From Patiria miniata (lineage: Eukaryota > Echinodermata > Asteroidea > Valvatida > Asterinidae), in contig NW_024037072.1 in the NCBI RefSeq assembly GCF_015706575.1, positions 19,159,162 through 19,223,161 of the forward strand: a stretch of DNA of 64,000 bases. The letters run 5' to 3'. The notes below the pieces were generated by a model. The model searched no databases. It was not told the DNA's origin and was given only the letters and a program-made list of their open reading frames with translations. Below, one piece after another: positions 48,804 to 59,402 of this stretch (positions are counted from its first letter, which is position 1; each line of letters starts with the position of its first letter). The position numbers and the translations under genes were made by a program.

Positions 48804-49383
48804 CGGATTATTGTGCAAGGTCGAGCGCCAAAGCACGACTCACACGTACACAAGCAAAGTGGTGGCTTGTTGCAGCGGTATTTCCAAATCACGCCAATTC
48901 AATTGGTAGAACAGGCCCTTAAGTCTTTTTTCCTCGCATGGGATATAGGATGCGACAGCTGACCCTGTACATCTGGTTCAGAGCTTCCATTCTGGCAACC
49001 TTATGCATCTGGCAACAATATGTTTTTTCAAAGACCGTTCATGGAAAACAACTCCCGGCATTCAACGGCTAATGAACAATCCAATGCTAAAATCCACGCG
49101 CAACCCGAGGAAACACATACCAATACATCACTTGGTATGTGCCTTAGTAATGCCGCAATTCAGAAGCTTCGGCAAACACGTTTTATCATAATTAATATGT
49201 ATGTTTTGCTGTAGCCGATTCTGTTTGTTAGTCAATGAAATGAACCAATCTACCAGTTTTTCTGTGTAATGACACTTAGCCAAGGTATGCACGACTGTTC
49301 AAGTTGGAAAAAGTCTCAGATCAATACTACATTATGGCTCATACTTATGCTCATCCTCAAACTGTAAAGTGAGTATACCTTAC
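48804..49383. other. intergenic, nothing seen
   Basis: No recognised gene, RNA or element. Confidence 0.5.
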
Positions 49384-49767
49384 ATGGGCGTGGATCCCGA
49401 GGGGACGGGGAATGCCTCTCCAATCAATTTTGGGTGGGGACACCAATGACGATGTCCCCCTAATAAGTGATTCCAATTCGTGTAGATGTTATATTTTATA
49501 CTATATTTTTCCACAATATGTTATTATATTGCTGTAAGATATTACTTGTGCACTTCTCCCCTTTTCACGGAAATGCAACAATGTACATGTATTGCGGAGA
49601 ATGGACCTAACTGCACATTATTAAGTGAAATCATACGCGCTTGAGTAGCGCCCCCTATAGAAAGATGGTGTCCATCTCCACCCCACCCCATCCCCGCTTT
49701 TCTAATTTCCCAAGCTGCTGGTCCCCCGCCCCGCCAAAGTTGACAAGAAATCACCGTGGTAGGCGCC
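49384..49767 (-). mobile_element. G-tract element, possible full copy
   Basis: The left edge ATGGGCGTGGATCCCGAGGG is followed by a small inverted GGGGACA/TGTCCCC pair (about 49435-49460). The right part (49662-49767) repeats the ordered blocks seen at 39741-39838: GATGGTGTCCA, C-rich tracts, and TTGACAAGAAATCACCG. The two edges are only weakly complementary, so the boundaries are inferred. A TATAGGGGGCGCT motif (minus) lies at 49647-49659. Confidence 0.5.
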
Positions 49768-51674
49768 TGAAGTTACACATCAGCTCAGTTGTGTCAGAGA
49801 GGGAAAAAAACATGTTGTTGGTGAACTGAAACGAATTTCAAGGTCAAAACAACAACAAGGGTTTCACATAATTTTTTACATGGATATTCGCGCAAATGTG
49901 TTTTGCATTTTGTGCCCCACTTTTAAATTAGCTTCCCTGAATGCCAACTCCCCGAACTTGCCAGTCCAATAACGTAGGTTCGTACCGTATCGTCCACAGT
50001 TTTTTTTGCGACCCATGTGAATAGAGTAATCAAAGACGCGACATGCAATTATACGGGTTCCTACGCGCGGTCAGAGAGCGTCTCCCAAGGTTCCGCTGTT
50101 TTCCGGGATTCTCCACTTTTCTTGTTAAGGGAGTCGGGCGGTTTTCGTAAGAGCCGTCCAAAACTAATGCACTCGTCAGACGTGTACACCCGGGATTTAC
50201 AGTTTTAATTCGCGGTGTCGCTTTGAAAATGTTTGGCCAAGGCTGGCTCCCCGGTCGTTGAACCCTCCGAACCAATTCATCACTGATTTCGGATTTTTGT
50301 GTGTGAATGTGTGAGTTTTCGTTTGTACAATCAGACACATTTTGGAGGGTAGAGTATCGATGTTGATTCTGCGGAACACCTTTTCCCCGCAGGAAATCAG
50401 ATGGCATGGATCTCTTTCTCCCCCAACTTAGTTTACACCGATACAAATTTTTCTATGTGTCACATTGCGTGTAAAGAAAATTCAAGGACGGTTAGCGGCT
50501 CAACAGGTTCTGCCAAATCTTGATTAATGTATGATCAACCATGTCATCCAATTTGCGCTGTTATCTCTCTGACGCTTTGTTTTTTCAAATTCAGTTTCTT
50601 TGAGTTGTAATGTTCACAATTGAATCACCAGATATTAAAACTGCAAATTCATCTGATGATGCGGTTATTCCTATATCCCCAAGTCATGTAAGTTTTACAT
50701 TTTTCATCCACATAGTGTTACTTCCTTTAACTGCTTAACAGCCTAACATGTCTGCTCACCACTATACTTTTTCCATGTGTATCACTGGATATGTGAAACG
50801 GTTTGGGGCACAGATACTTATGGCTTGACGTATTGATGGAACTGCCGAACTCGTCTTGCCGCCACAGGCATAATTTCCAAACTAACGTCATGTAATTACT
50901 TGGCTGTCATAGCCTACAGTAATTTAAAGCTGCCTTTCCGTAGGCACTTTTTCTGTCATTTTTTTTTGTCCGTAGTGCACTGATGTCTTTTTAAACCCTA
51001 AATAACTGTATTTGTTATTGCAATTACTGGAAAATTACATTGAGGATTTTTTTAATGACTTTTGTTGGTTACTTTGTTGTTGTTTTTGTACCTACACAAA
51101 AAAAGACATTACTGAAGCGCTCTGTTTCTACGTTTTAATTTGTCTAATATCAAGACAAATATTACGGTGGCCTATCTATTTGGGGTTGTTTTTTTTTTGG
51201 GGGGGGGGGATTGTGTGAAATAGGATTTTTTTTAACGAAAAAAATGTTGCAAACGCTATATAGTTAAAATCACTGAAATACAAGCGACTCGAACTTATAT
51301 ATCGCAAATATGAAAATTTGTTGCAACTTGGTTATTAATACGCATGCAGGGCGCAAGACGGTTTGGAAGCGAGAGCTCTGAAAAACCACAGTTTTAAAGA
51401 TGTCAACTTGATTGGCTGTCAATTCGTATTAAAACAAATTACGACCAAGTGAATATAAAAAAAAGTAATACTCACCGTGTACCAGCACCTCTGAGTTTTA
51501 TTTTCCAAGAATGACAATGGCTACACCAATACATTTTGTGTCTGTTCACCTGTTGATCATTTAATTTTAAAACCCCTCCCAACTAACTAGCCGCATCTGT
51601 GTCGAGAGCTACATTGTTTTTGCAACTTCTAGAAATGGATTAATGTGATACATGTAATGGCTAAAAATGTGGTC
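49768..51674. other. intergenic, no gene seen
   Basis: A 138-codon minus-strand frame at 50030-50446 has no recognised domain and no convincing splice context. A T10-G11 junction lies at 51189-51209. Nothing else is supported. Confidence 0.45.
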
Positions 51675-51968
51675 ACTAAATAAATGAATAAAATTGTAAT
51701 GCTTATACAGCGCTTTCCATCGTATCAACAATCTCAAAGCGCTTTTACAATATTCCCCCATTCATCAGGCCACGAGACCACGCGGCAGCCCATATCAGCG
51801 CACATTTGGTCTTCTACCCTCACGGGTACCATCCATACTCCTGGTGGGACAGGCGAGAGGCAATTTTTAAGTTCCCAAGGGCACAAACACCATGTTCCTG
51901 GCAGGGTTCGAAACCACGCACCATCGCACATGAGGCAAACACTGTCACCACTGGACCATGGCAGTGAC
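51675..51968 (-). mobile_element. tRNA-derived SINE, minus strand
   Basis: On the minus strand a head with box A TGGTCCAGTGG and a box B-like GGTTTCGAACCC (complement at 51903-51914) precedes a body containing GTGCCCTTGGGAAC. The 3' end carries AAAGCGCTTTGAGATTG and GGAAAGCGCTGTATAAGC, then a TTTA-type tail at 51675-51690. The paired AGCGCT blocks near the tail are shared by several deuterostome SINE/LINE 3' ends. The copy looks nearly complete. Frames on both strands are by-products. Confidence 0.8.
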
Positions 51969-53394
51969 CAAACCAGTCTGGACGAAACTATTCTTTTGGC
52001 AACGGAAACAAATCCGTAGCGTAAACTATACGAGACTTGCGTCTACAACTTGTGCTTCCAGGAATTTAGAAAGAAAAAAATGGCTCCAATAAAAAAATCT
52101 GACCGCAATGACGTAATCCACTGAGTGCGCACCACCAAAAAACGAGGACACCAAAAAATTCACCCACCCTGAAAATTGGATCTTTCAATGGAACATTTAA
52201 ACTGACATCTCAACATTGTGATTACAGCAGAAACTATCCTCGACACTTTCATAGAACACTGAATGTCGCGGACTGTGAATGCAACCCTCGTTTGCGCTAT
52301 GCTCGAAAAAAGTTCAGTATGTCCGGGCATAGAAGGCGTACAGTATGACTAATTGAAGGATGTGGGGTGCAAAGGATTTGAATCGAATGAGGGGAGGAGA
52401 AAGGATGTTTTACAAAGACGAAGTCTCCGACGGGTTAATTTCCACCGCGAAAGTCGAAAAAGGAAGATCATATGCTTTTAATTTTAATTACACATTAATC
52501 GTCTTGCACGAAATGGCCTGAGAGAGCGAAACTGAGGCCGTAACGGTGCAACATGCCTATAGAATGCCACATTGTCGATGCCCGATGTGCTTGTTGTCCG
52601 TTAATAATTATTCGTCTTTACTGCCTCAACTAAAAAGGTGAGATACAGTCCGGGGGACAACGAGTAAAAAATGCACCAACTGCACACAAGAAGAGTATTA
52701 AACAGTTATGTACTCACGTAAAAGGGCACGTCACGGTTCAGGATCCCACACAACAAGTGAAGAAGACTGTACTCTTCGCAAAGATCAGGAATTGCCTCAC
52801 GCATTACTCAACTCTGATATGCGAAGGCAGCAGTTGGTTTACAGCGCACTGGCCTTCCTCGCTGCGCCTTCGATGCGAGCTTCGCTTGTTGGAGGAAATG
52901 CACGTGATGACTGGGAACGGTGTAGACTTAATTCAAGTCAGACCAGCTGTGGCGGCCGAGCGAGTTGCTTTTTTTTATTCACAGCGGTGACGCTGTGGAT
53001 AAACTGTCTGTGCCGTACCAACGATGCGCAGAAGTCTTCATTGCGACTCCAACCGAGGTCACGTCACCTGAAAGAGAAATACATTACCTGTTACACAACA
53101 GCGCCCTCAGCTTGAACAATAATTAACGTTTTGGTGAGGACAGACCAAGCAAATCCTTCGATTTTCAACTCAGTGAAGTATAGTGACGATGATAAAATGG
53201 CACCAATGGCTCAACTGAAACAGTTCCTCTTCTTTTTATTTGGTGCTGCCGAGTACTCCATAATTGCTTGCAGAGGGGACATTGTAGAAATCAGAGTAAT
53301 GAACTCAATCTAAGTCAACAATTCTATAATATAACTTGATTATTTAAAATCGATATTTAGACGAACATCGCATTCCTTCCATAAAGTAAGAAAA
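51969..53394. other. intergenic, no supported gene
   Basis: A 135-codon plus frame at 52708-53115 has no recognised domain and ends across an AACAGCGCCCTC motif (53097-53108), so it is not credited. No element boundary found. Confidence 0.45.
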
Positions 53395-53660
53395 AAAGTA
53401 AGGTCTGTCCGAGCCAATGTGGCTCATCAGGCCGGCATTTATCTCCAGTTTCAGTAGCATGAAACGACTGAGAATATTTCCATTCCCCCTGGACGGAATA
53501 CTAGTCCACCGCAGGTTACTCCCCAGCTAATGCTGGGGCCCATTTATACTACTAAATGGAAGTGGCTTGCCCAAGGACACAATGGCCAGCGACTGGATTC
53601 GAACCCATGACCCTCTGATCATGAGTCCCAAACCCATAACCACTATTCCACCGCATTCTT
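53395..53660 (-). mobile_element. tRNA-derived SINE, minus strand
   Basis: On the minus strand the head has a box A-like TGGAATAGTGGTTATGGG and a perfect box B GGGTTCGAATCC (complement at 53597-53608). A TGTCCTTGGGCAAGCCACTT block follows, then an internal CCCAGC/GCTGGGG stem, GCGGTGGACTAGTATTCCG and CGGCCTGATGAGCCACATTGG, ending in a TTACTT tail. This block order is typical of broadly distributed deuterostome tRNA-SINEs. No target duplication was resolved. Confidence 0.82.
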
Positions 53661-54315
53661 TTCATAAGCATAATTCTAAACCTAGAACACTAACGTACTC
53701 GTTCCTAATTTTTCACACGATTAATCAGTTGCTTCCGTGAACTATTGCTGCAAGATTCTGCACATCTCAGTGTGAAATGCAAATAATTGCTTGGGGATGA
53801 GGATGTCCGTTCTCGTGTGAATAATTTAGTTCCAATCATGACTTCGGGCGAGAGTAATAGGCTGTCGACAATCCTCATCTTATACCTGGCTTGCTGCGTT
53901 TTACCTGCACAGTTATAGACTTGAGGGAGATTGGACTGTTCAAGTTTTGATCCCCAGGCTAAAGTAAACGACACCCTCATCAACCGAGCATTTATTGAAA
54001 ACAAATTGAAGCCACGTATCGTAGCCACCTTTTTTGACAGCATATTAAGTTCAGATTGAATCATATTCCCTTTAGAACAAAGTCAAACCGAATGTAATTA
54101 TAACAGATATGATATGACGTGAATAGAGCACATACGTCCAAAAGAAAATAATCCGGACGAGGCAAGACTAGTAAAGCTGGTCCCAGAGCTCGTAGAATTA
54201 TATTCAATTGATTAAAAATGGCTACACAATGAGCCTATTGTTGCCCTTTCATTGGCGTTACGGGGTAATCCTGTGCGATAGCACCGCCCAGGTCACTTGT
54301 ATTTGTAAGTGACAG
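53661..54315. other. intergenic, no gene seen
   Basis: A minus frame at 53705-54064 (119 codons) shows no domain. Nothing else is supported. Confidence 0.45.
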
Positions 54316-54383
54316 TTAGTCGGGGAGTCAGTCAGTCAATCAGTCAGTCGGGGAGTCAGTCGGGGAGTCAGTCAGTCAGTCAA
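54316..54383. repeat. (GTCA)n / GGGGAGTCAGTC microsatellite
   Basis: Runs of GTCA interrupted by three GTCGGGGA inserts, giving a compound tetramer/12-mer repeat. Confidence 0.9.
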
Positions 54384-54538
54384 TGAGATAGGTGCAAAGA
54401 GGACACTAAGCTGGTCCTCTGGGGCCAGCAATGTCAGTATAGGAGCGATAATGAACTATAGGTATAAAAAATCTTGTGTTGCAATCGGAGCGAAAAAAAA
54501 TAACCAATTAAGTAGGAAAAAAAATACTGCTGAATTAT

Positions 54539-54557
54539 TGACGTCATATTGACGTCA
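54539..54557. promoter_or_regulatory. paired CRE sites, 11 bp apart
   Basis: Two perfect TGACGTCA palindromes at 54539-54546 and 54550-54557, separated by ATT. TGACGTCA is the CREB/ATF consensus. No gene start is visible beside them, so function is inferred from the motif alone. Confidence 0.4.
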
Positions 54558-55842
54558 ACGACTACTTCAAATAGCAAAACCTAACTGTAGCAAATTGAGC
54601 AAGAGCAAAATGATTGAAGCATAATATTTCTCGTAAAAAATGGATTCAATGTTGTTCGGGTGTCCTTAATTACACTATTCATACTCAATGGGAGATTATT
54701 CTAGGTCGGCTTTGTTTGTCATTTAATACCCTAGATTCACAATGGAAATGCATTGAAAGGATTTCAGGGAGCCAGCTATCAGTGCTCATTGAAATCAAAG
54801 TTGTAATGCCATATAATTATTTTGTTGTCGATACATTCTAAAGGCGATTATTTTGGAACCAAACGCTGCCATTTTTTTGGTATGTTGCTTTGGAAATGAA
54901 ATGACAACTGTCTGCGTAACAAATAAACTGTCTGACAGGAAATCCATATTACGCAGGCTTTAAGATGTGAAGTGTCAGGGGCACTTGGTCTGTTGAAGAC
55001 AAAATCCCAAGGATGCCGTTGGCAAAATCTTGTGTTGGCCTGTGCGTTGCAATCGAACCCACAACCAGTGGAATTACTCACAGATTCTTACCATAAAGCT
55101 ATATGGTATAACGCTGGAAGATATGACCTGTCGTTTACAGCAACAAATATCCATTTCTCTAAACCGTTCGAAAATGTGACACTTTTTACTCTAAATTCTT
55201 TGAGATGTACTTTTTTCTAAAGTGCAAATATTTCCTTACACTTGAGGGCGCTGTAACCGTGATGTCCCATGAGGTCTTTTACTTTATATTGTAGATTCCC
55301 CCCCCCCCCAACATTATAATGCAGCTAATGATGCACCTCAATGTAATCGAGTGTGCTTATATCAAATTCTGCCTGTGCAATTCTGTCGTGACATAACTCA
55401 AGGGCGGAAAACTGAATCAAAGAACTGACCACAGCAAAAAGTAAATACGCCAGCCACTTTCTGTACTCAGGCAAAAGTAACACCAATTAAGCCACTGAAT
55501 ATTTGACGTCATCTTTTTGACGTGAATGTGGAAATTCCTATCAGCATAAATTGCAAAAGTCCAGAGAGAATCTCACCAATTGAAATTCAAAGACCGAGGA
55601 TATTTCTGCAGGTTGTTATATTTAAAATCATCACGATGATTTGGTTGCTGCAGTGGCTGGTTATGGGTAAAATGAGGTTGCATGGTTTGCCCATCGTTGT
55701 GAGTAAATCTTTGGCAAACTACCACGTCCACGCAGAGTGAAAAAAAACCAAGTAATTTAGAGAACAAGCACAGACGGAAAAGATATTCAAATGTTAAAAA
55801 TAAAGAGGCAGCTTCCGGTAAAGACGTAATCTAATTTGCAGA
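54558..55842. other. intergenic, further CRE site
   Basis: Contains TGACGTCA at 55504-55511 with TGACGTGA just after it, C11 at 55298-55308, and GAGGGCGCTGT at 55244-55254. Frames lack recognised domains. Confidence 0.45.
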
Positions 55843-56050
55843 TTTTTTTTTTTTTTTTTTTTTTTGGATCCATTTTCACCCTCTGGGTCAAAAACGTGGT
55901 GAGCAGACACATTCCAGTTTTAGCAAGCCGCCACATGCAGAGCTCTAGGTGTCGAATTATAGGCAAAAATAAGTTTGGTTTGAAACACCTGAATTTCGGT
56001 ACTGGCGGGTAGAATCTGTCGAACTCGGTGCATAAAGCTCGCCATTCCAA
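55843..56050 (-). mobile_element. possible poly(A)-tailed retroposon, minus strand
   Basis: A T23 run at 55843-55865 would be a poly(A) tail on the minus strand, preceded by about 190 bases with an uninterrupted minus-strand frame (from about 56050) that lacks a stop before the tail. No AATAAA precedes the tail and no matching target duplication was found upstream. It could be a retrocopied transcript fragment or simply a T-run. Confidence 0.3.
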
Positions 56051-57421
56051 ACCATCACGCCTGACCTAAGGCAATATTCCAGTGCACGTGCGCTCGAGGA
56101 CTTCAAGCAAAACAGTTGGACCTCAAGAATCAAAGAAAGAAAGGATGGGTTATGAGGAATCTCTCAAAATCCGTTCTGTGCGGGTTTTCAAAGAATAGGT
56201 CGTGTACGGTGGTTCCTTTCATGGCGTCACGATCCGTTAATTAGTCATGGAGTCCACTTAATTCCACAAGGCCAAACACCTGTCTTCACTATAGGCTGCC
56301 CCGAGCCCGGCACAGTTGAAAACTTAGAATTGGAACAAATAAAGACAAAGACACGAGCGGAATTTCAGTTTTCGTTCAGGGATGGATGAATGGTTGGTCT
56401 TTCATTACCTCCACGAGTTGCAACTCGAGCGTGAAGACATGTAGATGCACAGCTGATGATATCGACTTGAACAATGAGTGAGCCGGGATTAAAAGCCATA
56501 TGCGTGTCGATTATAAACGGTGAAAATAAAAAAAAAGCGCATCAGCTCAATTCATCAGAGTGATCGGCATGTTAAACCCGCTGTCGTCATTTGCTTCAGC
56601 TTCATTAGCCCCGACAAATTGGACGATTGAGTGGGCTATCATGCCACCGCACGTGGAATTATCTTACGGCCCGCCGGGCGAACCGTAGACTCTGCTGAAG
56701 TCGGACTAGCGGATCTTCTTTCAGCTACCATCATCAGGAGACACATACATAGACCGATCTATATATCTTGGCACCGAATCGCAAATGACGTCATACCGAC
56801 TGTGACGTCATACCGACAAGCATCCAACAGGCAACTAAAACATTTAAGCTCTTTCGCTTGTTATTTTGACCAAACTAGATAGGTTATGTCAACGCTTTTA
56901 AACCACTCACATTTAAAGATGATACCCAACTAAACGTTGGTGGATACTTTTGTAAACATAATATGTGACGTGTTGATTTGGAGTCCATCGGTCGTGGCGG
57001 AGGTATTTTGACAGCTACTAGGCCTATACAAAAGAAACTGCTCCATGAACGTGAGATTATTTTGATCACCCTCCTCCGTGTTCGAACAATGAATCTTTGA
57101 CATATGAATGATCTTCATTGCTCCTTCATTACGCAACGAGTCATTATTTCAAATTATTCTGTAAATGAACTGTTTCCGTTTCGTCTTCTTAGGCGCTAAC
57201 GTCACTGCCGTATTACAACACATCAATAATTTCTTTAGTAATTGCATGACGTCATAATGTAGCAAAACTGAACGGCTTTCTCTAATCTGTACCGACTATA
57301 CAACCAAAACAAAGCAGCTTATTTTCCCCAATCAAATTATTCCCACGGCTTGATTGACATTGGTAAGTCCAAATGAACGTGCCGCACTTGATTAGCAGTG
57401 AATACTCCTTCTTACTAATGC
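56051..57421. other. intergenic, candidate regulatory stretch with CRE repeats
   Basis: The stretch 56200-56880 is compositionally balanced and contains TTAATTAGTC and GATTATAAA motifs. A tandem pair of TGACGTCATACCGAC starts at 56786 and 56803 (17 bp apart), and another TGACGTCA is at 57247-57254. No gene start is identified; regulatory function is inference. Confidence 0.35.
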
Positions 57422-57634
57422 CTACTCAAAGTCAAAGAACAACGTGTTCTGATAAACAACTTCGGTCGAACAAGGCTCTATGGTCGAACTCGCCGTACCG
57501 GTTGATGAGATGCGATCACAGTTACAGTCTGCTGTGCAAGGATAGCCACTCACAGCAGTCTGGCTTGAATCACGTCTAGGCGAATCGTCAACAAAACACG
57601 GCGGACGATAGATGCAGCCTGCCCCCGTGGGCAA
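57422..57634 (-). CDS. weak exon candidate, hypothetical
   Basis: An open minus-strand frame of about 70 codons ending in a TAG stop, without an obligatory Met start. The predicted peptide is cysteine-containing, with a CTADCNC cluster near the middle and an FFDFE carboxy end. A CAG lies at a plausible acceptor position near 57620, but the preceding pyrimidine tract is poor. The CxxxCxC pattern loosely recalls Kazal-like loops of organic anion transporters, yet the expected following VCG motif is missing. I do not recognise it; it may be a last exon or chance. Confidence 0.15.
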   Translation of the reverse strand: MPTGAGCIYRPPCFVDDSPRRDSSQTAVSGYPCTADCNCDRISSTGTASSTIEPCSTEVVYQNTLFFDFE

Positions 57635-59199
57635 ACCAACTCAAATCCCCGTATTTACTCGTTAGTTCGATGATCCCTCGGCCAGACTGAGAATAGATCG
57701 TGCTTTCCAACTTCCTTTTCTATAACTTCATGATCCAAATGCCCTTATTCTATTATTACGCGCGCCGGCGGCAATCGATATGTTTGGAGAGAAAACACAT
57801 TTTCCCCTCACTACTTCCGAAATATTTTCCGCTCTGACCGGCGAATGAGGACGGGCAGTGATTTATAATTATACTGTTACTCTTGTTTGTGTTAAGATGG
57901 GCTAATTTGAGCTGAAGTATTTGCCAATAATCTTGAAACATAATAATGTGAGCCGATCAAGGCGACGCGCGAGGAGTCACAAGTCATTATGGCTCCAACT
58001 CAATCTGGGGTTTATTTTCCTAAAAATTAGCGTCATTACAACGAAATATGAGACAAGATATCTTGTAGCAGAATAATAGCTGGCTGATATTATAACTCGG
58101 AGTTAAGAGGCCAGACATGTGACTTATTTGTTCTTTATCAGGCCCCATATTTTTCAGAACGGGTAAAACATGCAACGTCAAAGCAAGGACTTCAGAAGCA
58201 ACAGCAGCAGCAATTGCAAGCCCCATGCAGCTGACCCGAACGTTTACGGATGGTAGACTAAATACAGTTCTGATGAATACAGATTTGTGCATACCATAGA
58301 GCTGTATTACAAATCTGGTGTCCAACCATAAAAGCAGGAATTCAAAAATAGTTCAATTTGATAAATAACTAAAGTCCGATTTTTCCATTATCATCATTCC
58401 CCAATCACCACGACGATCTGTATGCTCTTGAATTTTTTTTGAAAATAATCTTACTGGTCAATTCTAATACATTGTACTTAAATGGAACTTGAAATGCACC
58501 TGTAATTCACCACGTGACTTGTACAGAAAACTAAAGAGCCCCAAGGAATCAATGTTGGATGAACGAAGACATTCATAGGGCCGGATTGCAGATCAAGGGG
58601 GCTTTACTAAGTCTAAACACCCGCTTGGGCCGTAAAAAAGCAATGAAAACGAATGTGAAATACACTTTTCTAAGTTTTTATTTTGTGCACTCCTAAACAT
58701 CAAGCTCCATAAAGATGTAAAAAATGCACCTGCACATTAGCACGTGACGTAACACCCTCATTACATAAGAAAAAAATGTATGTTTCGGGAGTAGTTTGTT
58801 GCCTTTGTTGATTGTTTTGTATTTTCAACAATCAGATAATATTTTGTAATCATTAATAACTATTCTTCATTTTTGCGGTATTGGACCTTCCATAGTTTGG
58901 CAACCCGCGGTTGGAAAAAATGTGCCATGCACGCGTCGGCGATAGAAAGGTCTATTGGTTGGTCGTGATAACGCCCTCTCGCGGCGGCGGTTATTGCGGG
59001 GGAGGGTTATTGCGTATCAAACCACAACAGCGCCTAGCCCCTAGAACATGATCAGGAGCAAGCTACTCGCGTGACAGCGTTGAAACAAATATTCTATACT
59101 TTGACTTAATCCTCAAGCCTTGTTTCCATATCGACGTAAGAAACGCAAAGAGAAACGGAAACATGACCCAAACTGCAACACAGACATTAAAACAGTAGC
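57635..59199. other. intergenic, balanced-composition patch 57740-58020
   Basis: No supported gene. The patch 57740-58020 is CpG-richer and contains AATTATA and CATTATGGC blocks; it could be conserved non-coding DNA. CCGCGAGAGGGCGTTAT (minus, 58969-58985) resembles an extended CTCF motif. Confidence 0.4.
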
Positions 59200-59294
59200 A
59201 CATGCTGCTATCCCCACCCCCAACCAATCCCCTTCCCCATCTTGACAGCTACCCCCCCCCCCCCAAGTTGAGCCAAAAGTAAATCCGCCCCTGG
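59200..59294 (-). repeat. G-tract element end
   Basis: On the minus strand the edge CCAGGGGCGGATTTAC is followed by TTTTGGCTCAACTT, then G13 (plus-strand C13 at 59252-59264), TGTCAAGATGGGG and further G-rich sequence. The GGGGCGGAT edge plus G-tract matches the terminus of the element at 59907-60227. The other end is not found, so this is a fragment. Confidence 0.5.
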
Positions 59295-59402
59295 GGTTCT
59301 CTACCATGAGAAAGTCATAACTGTGTGGGCTATGCATCAATATGTACACAGTCGAACAGCTACGAAGTAAGAATCGGACTTCGCATGAGGATGAGACACT
59401 AG

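Noticed and set aside
55020..55085. Minus-strand GGTTCGATTGC resembling box B
   Set aside because: No box A or SINE body; taken as chance or a very degraded remnant.
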